A model generated the notes under the pieces. The model did no database searches, was not told the DNA's origin, and saw only the letters and a program-made list of their open reading frames with translations. Made by a program: the position numbers and the translations under genes. From the NCBI GenBank assembly GCA_963930655.1, contig OZ005606.1:19756001-19820000 (forward strand): a DNA stretch of 64,000 nucleotides. Direction: 5' to 3'. This DNA comes from Myrica gale. Taxonomy: Eukaryota > Streptophyta > Magnoliopsida > Fagales > Myricaceae. Of the stretch, positions 1 through 11,900 are shown piece after piece; the stretch's first letter is position 1; every line of letters begins with the position of its first letter.

Positions 1-1237
1 AAATGTAGGTCATATTTGCAAACCAAGATTTTTGAGAATTTTGGGGTATATTGGAGCTGTTTTATTTGATTTTATGAGAAAGTAATGAATAATGAAGTTT
101 TATGAGAGCTAGAAAAAAAATTGAAAAGATAAATTATTTGAGTGAATTTTTTATATTTATTGTCCGAAAGAGAGGATTTGATCAAAATCACAAATGATTT
201 TATTATATTTTTTGACAAAATTTTGAGTTAATTTCAGCTAAAATGCTCAAATATTATGTTGTCTTGTATAACTTACCCAAGTATTACATGTCCCTGACAT
301 TCGAACTACTTTTAATAGTTTAATATTGTGCTAGTGATGTCTGCATGCATGTGTAGAAAGAACACATCCCATTCATTCCCAAGAGGCAAAAGCTTGACAT
401 CAATGACATGGTATCCCGAAATTACGCACAATGCGTATAGCTAGGGCGGAGGAGACAATCTTTCTCCTCATTTGTTTCTTTCTCTAGGCAGAGAAACGGG
501 ACCTAAACACGAGTTACTGTTAGTAGTGGGAAGCAGTTCTCCCCAACAGTCGACAGACTAGTACCGCAATAATTAAATCTGATCTGTCTTCAACAGCGTC
601 ACGGCTTTGCATGCAGTGGAACAAGTACCTTGCGTGTAATCCTCTCAATGTTTGTGCACTGCTTTCTGCAGAAAATGCGAGGATAAAGTTTATAAATGGG
701 AAGAGAATGGAAGAAAGCTGCTGCCTTGGCCTTTTGATAACGTTTCTATCGCTTAAAGAATAAACATGCAAGAGAGATCTAGAGTGAGAGAGAGATCAGA
801 GCTAGCTTTAGAGCTTTTTTTTTTTTAATTTCCAACAAAGATCGGTCGACTTGGAAGCTTTCATTGTCATATAATATGGATTTTAGTAGCCCTTACAACT
901 GGTTTGAAGTGAGAGTGCTTGGTTTTGTTCCCTCAACAACCTGAACTATGCTTTTCTCAGTTTCTGCTTCAAGTTTTATAATTATTTGATAATACACCCA
1001 AACAAGAAGACGTCAAATCGTCAATCGTTGCTCGGGGTTCAACGGCACAGTGATACTGACACTCTACCGACTACGTCAGCACGACATATATGGACTTATG
1101 TGGGATCATTTCCACTTTTTTTTTTTCGCTCCTTTTCTTATTTTCCAACCCAAATAGAAGGAAAAGAGTAATACCCTAGTTTTTTTTTTTTTTGCTGGGT
1201 GAGGAATACTCTAGTTGAATTGGGAAAGAGACCACAT
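1..1237. other. Intergenic, no gene recognised
   Basis: AT-rich DNA with scattered homopolymer runs. The short reading frames here are not backed by codon pattern, splice structure or any family I recognise. A GAGA-rich patch lies near 775-800. Confidence 0.5.
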
Positions 1238-1246
1238 GGTCTTAGA

Positions 1247-1903
1247 ACATTATTAGCAGCTCATTCATATTTGGATTTCTATTTTAACTAAAAAGTACAC
1301 TTCTTTATTTTAACTACTAACTTTTTAAAAACATCCCCAGCAGTTTCTCTATTTTAACCATCTATTTTTACTATTCTATTAAAATATTATTTTTTAAATA
1401 TTTCTCTATTCTTTCTTTAACATTTTATATTTTTGAATATTCGTGACGATCATATTTTTGAATATTTGTCTTATCTTAAAATTCAAATTTTTTAAATTAT
1501 CTTTTTTTAACTGTCATATTTTTAAATTTTGTTTTATTCCAATTGTAGTATTTTTAAAATTAATGAAGAATGAATTTTTTATATATTTATTATGATAAAA
1601 AATTATTAAGAAAGGAAAATTTATTTTATAATTATTTATTAGACTAAAACTTTGAAATGGTTTGTGACATGAAAAAAAAATGAGGGGCAAAATATAAATT
1701 TATGAGAGAGAAAGTGAGAGAGAGAGAAATGAAAGAGAAATTATAGCAGTATTTTAATATGAAGAAGTCCACTGTTCATTTATTAAATTTGTTGGTTAAA
1801 TTTTTTTAAAATAGAGAAGCTACAAAATACATATTTTTAGTGATTTGACTATTTTGGTTCTTTATTGTAGCTAAAAAACTAGAATAGAGAAGCTACTAAT
1901 AAT
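1247..1903. mobile_element. Non-autonomous DNA transposon (MITE, MULE-like)
   Basis: The ends are inverted: ATTATTAGCAGCTC near 1249 mirrors GAAGCTACTAATAAT at the right end. The element is flanked by a 9-bp direct repeat GGTCTTAGA at 1238-1246 and 1904-1912. A 9-bp duplication is typical of Mutator-like elements. The interior is very AT-rich with no coding capacity. The superfamily is inferred from the duplication length only. Confidence 0.6.
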
Positions 1904-2004
1904 GGTCTTAGATATGTGGGTATTTTGATGGGGTTATTTTTAAGGCTTTCCCTAGACAGTAAAACGTAAATTGTACATATATACTATAAAAATGGAGAAT
2001 CTTA

Positions 2005-2202
2005 GGCTATGTTTGGTTTATGTTTTGAGATATGTTTTTGTGTTTGTGTTTTTTTTTAAGTAGTGTAGATTCTCTTGGGATCGGTGAAAAGTGTGTTAAA
2101 AGTTGTTGGAATTTGTAAAAAGTTATTGAGATTGGTGAAAATATATTGAAATTGATGAAAAAGTGAGAGGAAAATGTTTTGAAACATGAAACAAACATAG
2201 CC
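2005..2202. mobile_element. PIF/Harbinger-like MITE
   Basis: A 198-bp element whose ends GGCTATGTTTGGTTT and (reverse complement of the right end) GGCTATGTTTGTTTC form terminal inverted repeats. TTA is duplicated at 2002-2004 and 2203-2205, as in the Harbinger superfamily. Non-coding. Confidence 0.65.
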
Positions 2203-2205
2203 TTA

Positions 2206-4599
2206 ACTTTTACGTAATTTTGTTGCGGGCTGTAGCTAGAGTACGATCTTGAGTTCTTTATTGGATATTGGAATTTAGTTGAGTTATCATTTAATTTTGA
2301 AAGAGAATTTGACTCTGGAAAGGGAGGTAGAGCAGAGAGGGTTCGAATTCAAAACCATCATTCTTATATTCTTCAATACATCAAAGACAAAATACCAAAC
2401 AAACACATATTCAAGAATTAATTCAATTTTATGCCCTTGTATTAAACTTTTTTGCTTCAACTAGTATTTTAGGTTGCGGGTAACAATTTTTTTTTCGGCA
2501 AGCAGGAACCTTAGTAGGAACAGAACCTGAGAAGGATACAAAGGCACAGTCCCAAAAGAAAGAAAAGAAAATCAGTCATCACAGACGCCAAATGATGGCT
2601 GTACGTTAGCCGCATGCTTTTACATGTATTTGTTATAGTGCAATACATGAAGATTATGGTGCATCAGCACACGTGTGGCGTGTGCTGTAGGGTGCTTTTG
2701 TGGCTATACAAATTTAAATTAACACTAAACACGGGGGGCAAATATCATTTTAAAGAAAGCATAGCTGTTGTGCGTTGGAGCATTTTCTTTCCTTCTTCGT
2801 GATTTTGTTTTTAATCTTACAGTCGAGGTCGAAGAGGACGAGGGTAGGGTGAGTAGCGTTTGAATGATTGCAGTATCTCTCCGTCGGAAATTGTAAACTC
2901 TTGTTTGAGGAGTACCACGTGCCCTTACGAGGTATGGGTCGGTGCTTGTGAGATGTTTGCACAGGGCATTACGGTCGAGTGTCTTATTCAATTCGGTTTT
3001 GGGGGGTTTCAACATCAAGATTGGACAAGGAAACCACCCTACTGCTACATAAATAAGAGGTTCTTCAACACAAAAGCGTGGGGGGTTGGATAAAGAATTT
3101 AAACTAATGATCTATATATGGGCTAAGGTTTGCTTTTTCCCGGCTTTCGTGGATCGGCTGCGAAATTACCATACTTTCCATTTCTCCTACCTTTTGGTAG
3201 GCTTTTAAATTAAGTTAGTTTATAAAGTAGGGTCCAAAAACATTCACACGAAAATGAAGTTTAATATGTACCGTGTACGAATATGAAACGATGAGTTTTG
3301 ACTTATGGGTCTCAAGTTTTTGTGCGTATTTTAAAGCAACCAAAAAAAAACAATTATTGGCTGTTGGAAATTTGGCGAACCACCCAAAGTCCAATAAATT
3401 CTTAATTAGCTCTAATTAGAACCAACAAACTTGCCTGTTTAATCAGTGGGAATTGTCAAAGCCATGCAATATCAGTACCGAAGCAACTTATGTCTAATAG
3501 ATTCTTCGCTAGCCTTAAAATGGGATAAATGTAGGGAATTCGTATCACATAATGTAAAAGAATAAACAAATTCCTTGAGCGTTAATTAATTGTTCTGATC
3601 CGCGATTGATATTCATTGCATGAAACCAAATGGAAACTTTTTATATTCTTTTATTAGGTAATGAGAGAAATACGAACACCAAGAAACGCTTTAAAAAAAG
3701 ACATGCGAAAAGGAAGAAAGAGTATAGGAGAACTTGAACTTTATCGTTAAATCCACCCAAAGACATTTACTTTGGTTCCGTTCGTTTTGGAGAGTTTTGT
3801 AAGATTTAGAGTATTTTGAAAATTTTTAGGTGATATTAGAGGAGTTTTGATGTTTGTGTATAAGTTGTTGAGGTGTAAAAAAAATAATGATGATGTTTAA
3901 AGTTTTTTTTTTAAATTTCGAATTTATTAATTTTTTTATTAAAATTTGAATATTTAAAAGTAAAAAAAAATAAAAAAGTACAAAACGATAAAACAAGGCA
4001 ACTAAAGCAGCTGACTCCCTCGTACGAAGAAAACAGCTTGCGCAAAAGAGAAAAAGAGTGCGGTTAAAACAAAAACAAAAAAGAAGAATAAAACAAAAAA
4101 TATGGAAAGAAGAAGTACCCCTCACGGGCAGCGCTACTACCATGCTGCCGGCGCAGGCGCTACCGAATCCTAAAAAAAATCTATTACTTGCTTAATAGGA
4201 TCATTTTAGAATTTAAATCCTAAAATAATTCACAATACCAATATATCCTTTTGATAATTTTCCATAAGGTTTTCCACACTAAAAAGTTGAGTGATTAATA
4301 CGTTGAAAAGTAAGGACAATATATTCTCTATTTTGTAGGCTCGTTAGCTTTCATTCACGAGACAAACAGCTTTTCTCTTGTCTTTTCAAACTCCTTGCTC
4401 TTATATGCAAGGTCCAGTATGATATTACTCTCAATTTTTCCTTTTCAAGAATGATTTCGTTCACGTTCACGTTCACGTCCCAGACTCCCAAATACGTTTA
4501 GAGATGCAACAAATATATAATTTAGAGGAGTGGGTTGTAATCAGTAATAATTTAAAAAGTAATTTAAAAATAATGATAATTAGTAGGAGTTATTATAAT
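2206..4599. other. Intergenic, no gene recognised
   Basis: No reading frame here shows a recognisable protein family or splice-consistent structure. Near 3780-3840 there is a stretch resembling the MITE family seen at about 38800 and 61608 (the shared phrase is GAAAATTTTTAGGTGAT), but its ends are not clear. A short CGTTCA tandem lies near 4460. Confidence 0.4.
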
Positions 4600-4815
4600 G
4601 GGATAATATAAAATCAGTTCCTGTGAATGTAAGTAAATAATGAATTAGTCTTCATGATAAGAAAAATATAAAATTAGTTCATGTGATTCTATTTTCGTTT
4701 GTCATTAGTCCTTAATCAGTGATTGATTTTATCCTTTTCTTAAATTACAGGATTAATTTTATATTTTTCTTATAAAGAGGGCTGATTTTGTATTTTTCGC
4801 TATTATAATTTACCC
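4600..4815. repeat. Foldback MITE-like sequence
   Basis: The left end GGGATAATATAAAATCAGTT and the right end (reverse complement starts GGGTAAATTATAAT) are imperfect inverted repeats; ATATAAAATTAGTTC-type sequence recurs inside in both orientations. No convincing target duplication was found, so the borders are approximate. Confidence 0.35.
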
Positions 4816-6816
4816 TATATTTTATTGATATTTATGTTTTTTTGATGGGCCAACAATTTACTAGATTGTTTGAATTTACATCATGTGTCGGTCATAAGCC
4901 CAGCCTTTGTTATTGATTTTACTGCGGATGAATGCAACCTGTACAAAAAAGACAACGTATTGTGAAGGACAGGCCCATTTGCCTTAAGGGCCTTCAGCTC
5001 TCGAGAAAAATCTCTGTACTTTTCCTTAGAAACAAACTAATCAAAACCAAACCAAACATACGTCTTTGTTTGAGCCCAATAATTTGGACCCAAAAATTTA
5101 AGTTTAATAATAAAAAATTCATCAAAAAATTTATTATTATTATAATATTTATTAAAAATCTTCTCTCTCTTCACTTTTTCACCAATTTTCATAACATATC
5201 TTTACTCTGAGAACCTCAGTACTCAAAATTTCCACCATCAAACATCCACGTAGTTTTTTTTTTTCTTCGCAAACATCCACGTAGTTATATAAGCAGGAAA
5301 CATCTATTCTAGTCAATCTTTATTTCATTTTATTTTGATATTTGAACCGATATGGATGCTTTGATACGTCCGTCACGTCATTTGAAATTACAGCCTTAAA
5401 GTGGCATATTACTATTTTTGCAGTTGCATCGATGCTTTTGATGAATCACTTTGATGCTTTTGATGAATCACTTTCCAAATCCTGGGGCAGAGAGTCCCAA
5501 TTATTTAACAAGGGTCATGGCTGCTTAATTAGTGCTAGAAATGTACACATTTTTTTTTTTCGAATTTGTCAATCAACAAGTAGTGGACTCTCTTGTCTGT
5601 TGTTTGGATGCAATAAAGTCATATACTAGACAAAGGAGATGAGATATCCCCATCGCTATGGTTTTGGAGATTGGATTTGTTGGCAGAGCCCACCGGTTTT
5701 GTTTTTCAGATAACAGTCATACGTTAATAAACTTAAAAGACGTACAAGATAGGGGTCGGGGTTAATGCTCGAAAATATAATACACGTTCCTCTTGAATAT
5801 GTTAGACGAATCACGTTTTGGCAGCGACTTGGATAAATGGTCTTTAAAAAATAAGGTCTAAGTTTTAGGTAGTGTTTGTTTGTGGAAATGTTGGGGTGAT
5901 GGAAATGTTGAGATATTGGAGTTAGTGAAAAAATAAAGACATTTTTGTGGGAATTGATGAAAAAGTGAAAAGAGAGAAAATTTGAGTGAATATTATAATA
6001 ATAATAAATTATTTGATTATAATAAAAAAATATTAATTTATAATTTTTTTTATAATATGCTCAAAATATTAGATGCCAAACATTTCAGAAAAGAAAGGCT
6101 ACGTTGGTATACCCACTAGTAGCTGAAAAAGTTCTTCCTGTCACAATGACAAGGTAGCAAAACTGAATTTTCACCTTCAAAAGGTGGCGGCGTAGTGATA
6201 GTCGGAAGGTGGTAGAAATCATCACTTTGCCAGTCAGGTTGTGGGTATGAATCTCGGCAAACTCTACTATCACATGAGAGGCTCATGTCATGAGGGTATG
6301 CCGAAGTTTAAGTGGATCAAGCAATAACATTATCAACAAGCTTCTTTTTTTTTTTTGCTTAAAAAATTAACTCTTTTTTTTTTTTAAAATTGGTGTCTCG
6401 GCCAACTTGCATTCATTTGGACTAATTTCAAGAAGTTTTAACTTGGATGATTCCAAAGAGTTGATTAGATCTATGAAGTTTTAACTTTGAATTTTGAGAG
6501 AGCAAACCGCTAAGGTTCAAGTCTTAGGGGATGTTCTTTTTATAAAAATTTGTAAGTTTTTTATGATTTTTGATAGAATTGTGAATATTTTATATAGATT
6601 GGAGTTTTATAGGTTTTATTTAAAAATGAGTGAATTTTTTTAAAGATATTTAATTTTTATTATAGTTTGTAAAAATGTATAGAGAGATGATTTGATATAA
6701 TATTTTAATAAAAAAATATTGAAGTTCGGTCAATAAATATGAAAGAAAGAAGATTTGTTAGATTTTTTTTAAACAAAATGATATTGGAGTTTGTGAAGTT
6801 GTTGCATTCATTGTAT
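4816..6816. other. Intergenic, no gene recognised
   Basis: AT-rich, non-coding by inspection. It contains a duplicated phrase AAACATCCACGTAGTT near 5240-5285, a 22-bp tandem GATGCTTTTGATGAATCACT near 5428-5472, and fragments near 5050-5200 and 5870-6080. The fragments resemble an old MITE family (GATGAAAAAGTGAAAAGAGAG-type interior) but have no clean ends. Confidence 0.4.
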
Positions 6817-7580
6817 CCTATAATCAGTGGCGGATCCAGGAATATAATGGAAGGGGGGCAAACTCTTAATGAAAAATGACAAAAAAAAAATTTACTATGT
6901 AATGCAAAAAAATGTCTTAAAAGTTAAAAAAAAAATCCTAGAAAGACTAACACGAGGACTGAAAATATTTACCACTTTGTGTGAATAAAAATAACATGAT
7001 CTCGCAACAGATTTATTTTTCAAACAAGAAGAAACTAAAATTAAAACTAGCAAAATTTCTATAAATTCCATACTGCACTACATAGTAGAATATAAATAAA
7101 AGCTAAGAAAAAATTACCAATTGAAAGGAACTAAGCACATAACATTTTTGAATTGAAGGCCTGCATGACAATTCAAAGATACTAAGACCTAATAGCAAAT
7201 TAAAAGGAACTAAGTACATTATAAGCTTATTAAGACAATTCTACTAGGAAAATGAAACATAGCTTAAATATTCAAAAGCACAGATTAAGTACTTAGAGGA
7301 AATAAAAAGAGCAAAAAACGATGGTCTCCTTCTAATCTTGATGAGTAAGATAGCCCAATTCTCCTCTTGCCTTCTATAAGCCCCAAAAGATCAAATCGTG
7401 TTTCCCTTTTTGCTTACACGAATCAGAATTCAGAAATTTGATTCGAGTTGGTATGTGAGTGATTGTATTGACTGTATCTAGGTTTTTACAACAAATATCT
7501 TCTGCTTAGAAAGATTGCAAATTCAAGAATTCTCTATCAGTACTTAATTCATCAAAATTTCATCACATGAATTCAATTAA

Positions 7581-7740
7581 AATTTCATCACAAATTCATG
7601 AATTTTCTATCCGGTTCACAATATATTCAATAATCCTAATCTACTAATTAAATTTCATCACAAATTCATGAATTCTCTATCCGGTTCACAATAAATTCAA
7701 TAATCCTAATCTGCTAATTAAATTTCATCACATAATTCAT
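7581..7740. repeat. 70-bp tandem repeat inside the hAT-like element
   Basis: Two nearly identical 70-bp units (7581-7650 and 7651-7720), each starting AATTTCATCACAAATTCATG and ending CTACTAATTA or CTGCTAATTA, plus the start of a third unit to about 7740. Confidence 0.85.
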
Positions 7741-7799
7741 CAAAATTTAAAATAAATTTCATCACTAATTGAAAAATAAACAGAGTTACAAAGAGACTT

Positions 7800-8030
7800 G
7801 AGTTGAGAGAGTACTTGGAGGCTGGAGAGAGAGAGCTGGAGATAGAGAGAGAGAAAGAGTTGTGGTCCTGTGGAGGAGGAGAGAGGGACGGAGAGGGAGA
7901 GAGAGAGCTCAGCCGACATTCTGTTGACTGTGGAGGTCCGGAGAAGGAGAGGCAGTCGGTAGAGTGATAGAGGACTAGAGGCTGGCGTTCTGTAGAGGCA
8001 GAGTGAGAGGAGAAAGAGAGACGGAGGCTA
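7800..8030. repeat. GAGA-rich low-complexity tract
   Basis: The plus strand is dominated by GAGAGA and GGAGAG motifs. It lies inside the hAT-like element. GAGA tracts occur in some plant promoters, but a regulatory role here is only a possibility. Confidence 0.6.
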
Positions 8031-8384
8031 GCATCGGGAGGTGGGGAGCAGAGTGAGAGAGGTTGGGCTGTGGGCGTCAGAGAGAAAAGGGGGGGAAATT
8101 GAAGTTGTTAGAGAGGGAGGGGAGGATGGCGCCGAATTAACTAAAAAAAAAGGCCAAGGTGAAATGCGTATTTTACCCTCTGTTGATTTTTTTAAAAAAA
8201 AATTAGACCGGCTAGGTTGGCCTGGGCGCCTGGGTTTGAAGGGGGGCTGGCTTCAGGGCCTGGGTCTAAGGGGGGCAGCCCATATAAAAAAATCCAAAAA
8301 AAAATTTTTTTTTAAGAGATTTTTCAGGCAATGGGGGGCGGCTGCCCCCCATTGCCCCTAGCTGGATCTGCCTGTGCCTATAAT

Positions 8385-8959
8385 ACATTTACTAAAACAA
8401 ACATGTCCTTACCTAACTTTTTGGAGTTTTAGGCAAAAAAAAGAAAAAGAAAAAAGAAAAAAAATACTTGGCATGTTTGTTTGCAAAAGTATTTATAGAA
8501 TACAAATGTATTCAACAGAATTTACAAACTAACATTCAAAATGTCAAAAAATTCATACACAAAAATCAATACATTTTATACAATCTCCAACAAATTTTCA
8601 CACAAACTAAGATATATTTTCAAAAAAAAATTATAACAAGTCTTCTCTCTCCATAATTTTCCATTTATTTCAAATTCTTTTTTATTAAACAATCCATGAA
8701 ATCATCTCTATCTACACCTTATTATAAACTCTAACAAAAATTAAATATCTTTAAAATTTTTTACCAACTTTTACACAAAAACCTATAAAAATTCAATTTA
8801 GATAAATATTCACGATTTTACGAAAGCTTACAAAATTTTTACAAAACCAACGTCTTCTCAGAAAAAACAATAAAAGCGCGCCAAATAGGTTTACTGTTTG
8901 TTTTTATTTTCTATGTTGTTCTTTGTTGAAGAAAGAACGAGAATCCTTACCAGACTACC
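8385..8959 (+). promoter_or_regulatory. Upstream region of the CPSF73-II gene
   Basis: About 575 bp between the hAT-like element and the start codon. Most of it (about 8466-8890) is AT-rich, MITE-like non-coding sequence whose ends GGCATGTTTGTTTGC and GCGCGCC are only weakly inverted. The final about 70 bp, T-rich then CTTACCAGACTACC before the ATG, probably include the 5' UTR. No TATA box can be assigned with confidence. Confidence 0.35.
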
Positions 8960-11900
8960 ATGGCCATCGAGTGTCTCGTACTCGGTAATCCCGCTTTCCT
9001 TCAATACCGACTCACAGCTATTCTGGTAGTGGTAATCCCGACATTTTTGTTTACTGTTTCTGTTTTAGGCGCTGGGCAAGAAGTCGGCAAGAGCTGCGTG
9101 GTTGTGTCGATGAATGGGAGGCGGATAATGTTCGATTGCGGGATGGACATGGCATATCAAGACCACCGACGCCACCCAGACTTCTCTCGTATCTCCCACA
9201 CTGGCGACTTCGACAACGCCATCACTTGCATCGTCATCACCCATTTGTACGCCTTTCAACCCCCTTTCATATCGTTCCTTCGTTCGTTGTTTCGGTTTAA
9301 TTACAATTACTGGCTTGGTTTACTTGATTTCTATTGATTTTTGCAATCGGGTAAGCCACCTGGATCACATCGGTGCTCTTCCTTACTTCACTGAAGTCTG
9401 TGGGTACAGCGGACCCATATACATGACGGTTAGTCTTCTAGATGTTTGGTGAAATGTTCATCTCATGATTTGATTATCTGTGTTAGAAAGTATAATTCAA
9501 ATAATATGATTTATCTCTTCTTAATAGTTTAAGCTTTTAAAATAAGTGGTGATTTGACATAGTATCAAAGCCAAGATCATGATTTAAAACTTAACGCCGC
9601 ACCTCACCCATATTTTCAATAAATATTACACGTGTTGCGCCTACTAATTAAAAGAGAGTCCGACTTACACGCGATGAGAGTGTTAGAGAATATAATTCAA
9701 AAAATATAATCTACTTCATCTTAATAACTTAAGCTTTTAGGACAAGTGGTGATTTCACAATTACCTTTTTTTTTTTATTTTTTTTCCTTTTATAAATGAA
9801 GAATTATGCCATGCAATTGAAATTCTATGAGCGCAATAATAATTTGTGAGTAATGCAACTAGGGTGTTCATTTGCATTGACGGTTACCGTTTTAACCGTT
9901 ATCGCTACCGCTACCGGTAAGGGCGGTTATTGTGCCTTAGCGGTGTGGTGGCGGTGTCAAATATGTGATTCAGTCAATTGCGGTGACGGTTTTCACCAAA
10001 CCGTCACCTACACTACCGTTAACTACCCTAGTTGAGACTTGAGATGATTATTGATTATGTGACATACTTTTGTTGGGCTTTTGTTAGAATATGTTAGTTG
10101 GTTTATGTCACATTGTTGGACACTTTTATTAGACTTTAGTCTTTATGTTTGAATATGATATTATGTTATACTTTTGGACAACTTAATATTTGTTATGATT
10201 ATGATATTATATTTGAATATGTTATGATATTGTCCATTTGATATGATTATTGATTATAATATTATGTTGGAAATTTAAACAGCCTAAAACAGTGAAAAAA
10301 ATGAAAAAGCTCAAGGAAAAAGCTTTTTTTTTTTTTTGCATAACGGTTATACGGTTTAAGCGGTTATTGTATAACCGTTACCGTTAATACCGTCACCGGC
10401 AATGACGGTTATTGTGCCTTAGCGGTGCGGTGACGGTGACGGTTTTTGCCAAACCGTCACCTACACTACCGTTAACCACCCCTAAATGCAACCTTACATG
10501 GTGTTAGGCCCAACATAAACGAAAAAAGCAGAGGAGAGGTCTGGCTCAACGGACACGGAAGTTTTATGGGAACAGCTGAGGAAAACATGGTAGTGTTGGG
10601 GCTGTGTGTTTTTTTTCCACTGTCAATGACCAGTGTGGCATGTCTCTATTAGTTAAGCATAGTAAGTAGACTATGGTTTGTGTTAGACATGGGTTCCAGC
10701 CCCAATCAGAAATTGTCTAAAGTGGGGGCTTTCTCTAAGGACCTGTATGGAAATTTTAGTTCTTCGTTTTGTTTTTGTTCTTTGACTTGCAGTTAGCTTT
10801 TCTTTAGAAAGGAAATGATTGAGACGGGCAAGAGAGGCACATTTGATGACTTATTAGATGTTTGCATGTGGACTTCTGAATTCATAATTGGCATTGGGAT
10901 TTGATTTTTATATTTAGATTATTGGACTGCAGTACCCAACAAAGGCATTGGCTCCTTCAATGTTGGAGGATTATCGAAAAGTGATGGTTGAGCGAAGGGG
11001 GGGAGAGGAGCAATTCACCTCAGAGCATATTGTCCAGTGCATGAAGAAAGGTCCGTGGATTTCATTTTTTTTCCTTCCTTTTCAGGTGGAATTTGTCTTC
11101 GTTTGCCAGCAATTTTTGTTACTTTTTACGAATTGAAGAGTTTTATATGAAAATTGCTGGCCTGGTTGTATGGCTATGATAGATCTAGATCACTAATGTG
11201 GATGATGGTCAGTTACCTCCTGGTTTTCTATAGTAGAAAACCAGGAGCCCCTTTTGTTTTTTCACAACCTTTTCTGTGGAGGCCCTTATCCAGATATTAG
11301 CTCCCCACAATTGGTGATGCTATGCCATCTTATTCTATCTTTCTCATTGCTGCTATAGCATTTTTCTTTATTTTCTAACAAGTGCTGCTAAACGCTAGAT
11401 TTATATGAAATTCTGATTCTGGATGCTACTCTATATTAGAAGACCCACTGATCATTCTGGTTTAGAAACCCCAATTTGCAACTTATAGCTAACACATTTT
11501 ACATTTGAAGTTTATTTTAATGCCGCGCCGCAGAGATATTAAGATGAATTTATGAACAAGAGAGGTTAAAATCTCTCAGGGTGGTTGCACAGATACTCTA
11601 GTTTTCTGCAACGCTGACGCTACTTTGTTATTTTGATTTCTCAGAACACCTACGAATGGGGCATATTTAACCAAAACCCTAGCTCATTGTTGCATATCAT
11701 ATTGTTTGGGGGCTGGATAACATATGTACACATTTGCATGGTGGCTGAAATGGTTAGTAGGATTATATTACTAGCCAAAAGAAACAGCCTTATCAATCCC
11801 CATGGTGGTCATATATTAATGTCGGGACACAATCTTTATTCACCCTCTGGTGGTCTTCAAGATCTCTGTGTCTGCTATGGTGAAGAAATTGTGGTTTGTT

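Larger units (their letters stand above)
6825..8376. mobile_element. hAT-like non-autonomous transposon
   Basis: The 5' end CAGTGGCGGATCCAG and the reverse complement of the 3' end CACAGGCAGATCCAG match at 12 of 15 positions. An exact 8-bp duplication CCTATAAT lies at 6817-6824 and 8377-8384, the hAT hallmark. G/C-rich subterminal tracts (GGGGGGC near the left end, GGGGGGCGGCTGCCCCCC near the right) are similar to those of the element at 51815-52888. No transposase reading frame is visible. The interior holds a 70-bp tandem repeat (7581-7720) and a GAGA-rich stretch (7800-8030). Confidence 0.8.

Noticed and set aside
520..771. 83-codon minus-strand frame
   Set aside because: No family resemblance, no neighbouring exons, and within the range expected by chance.
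7581..7740. CRISPR-like array
   Set aside because: Units are directly adjacent with no spacers; it is a simple tandem duplication in a transposon.
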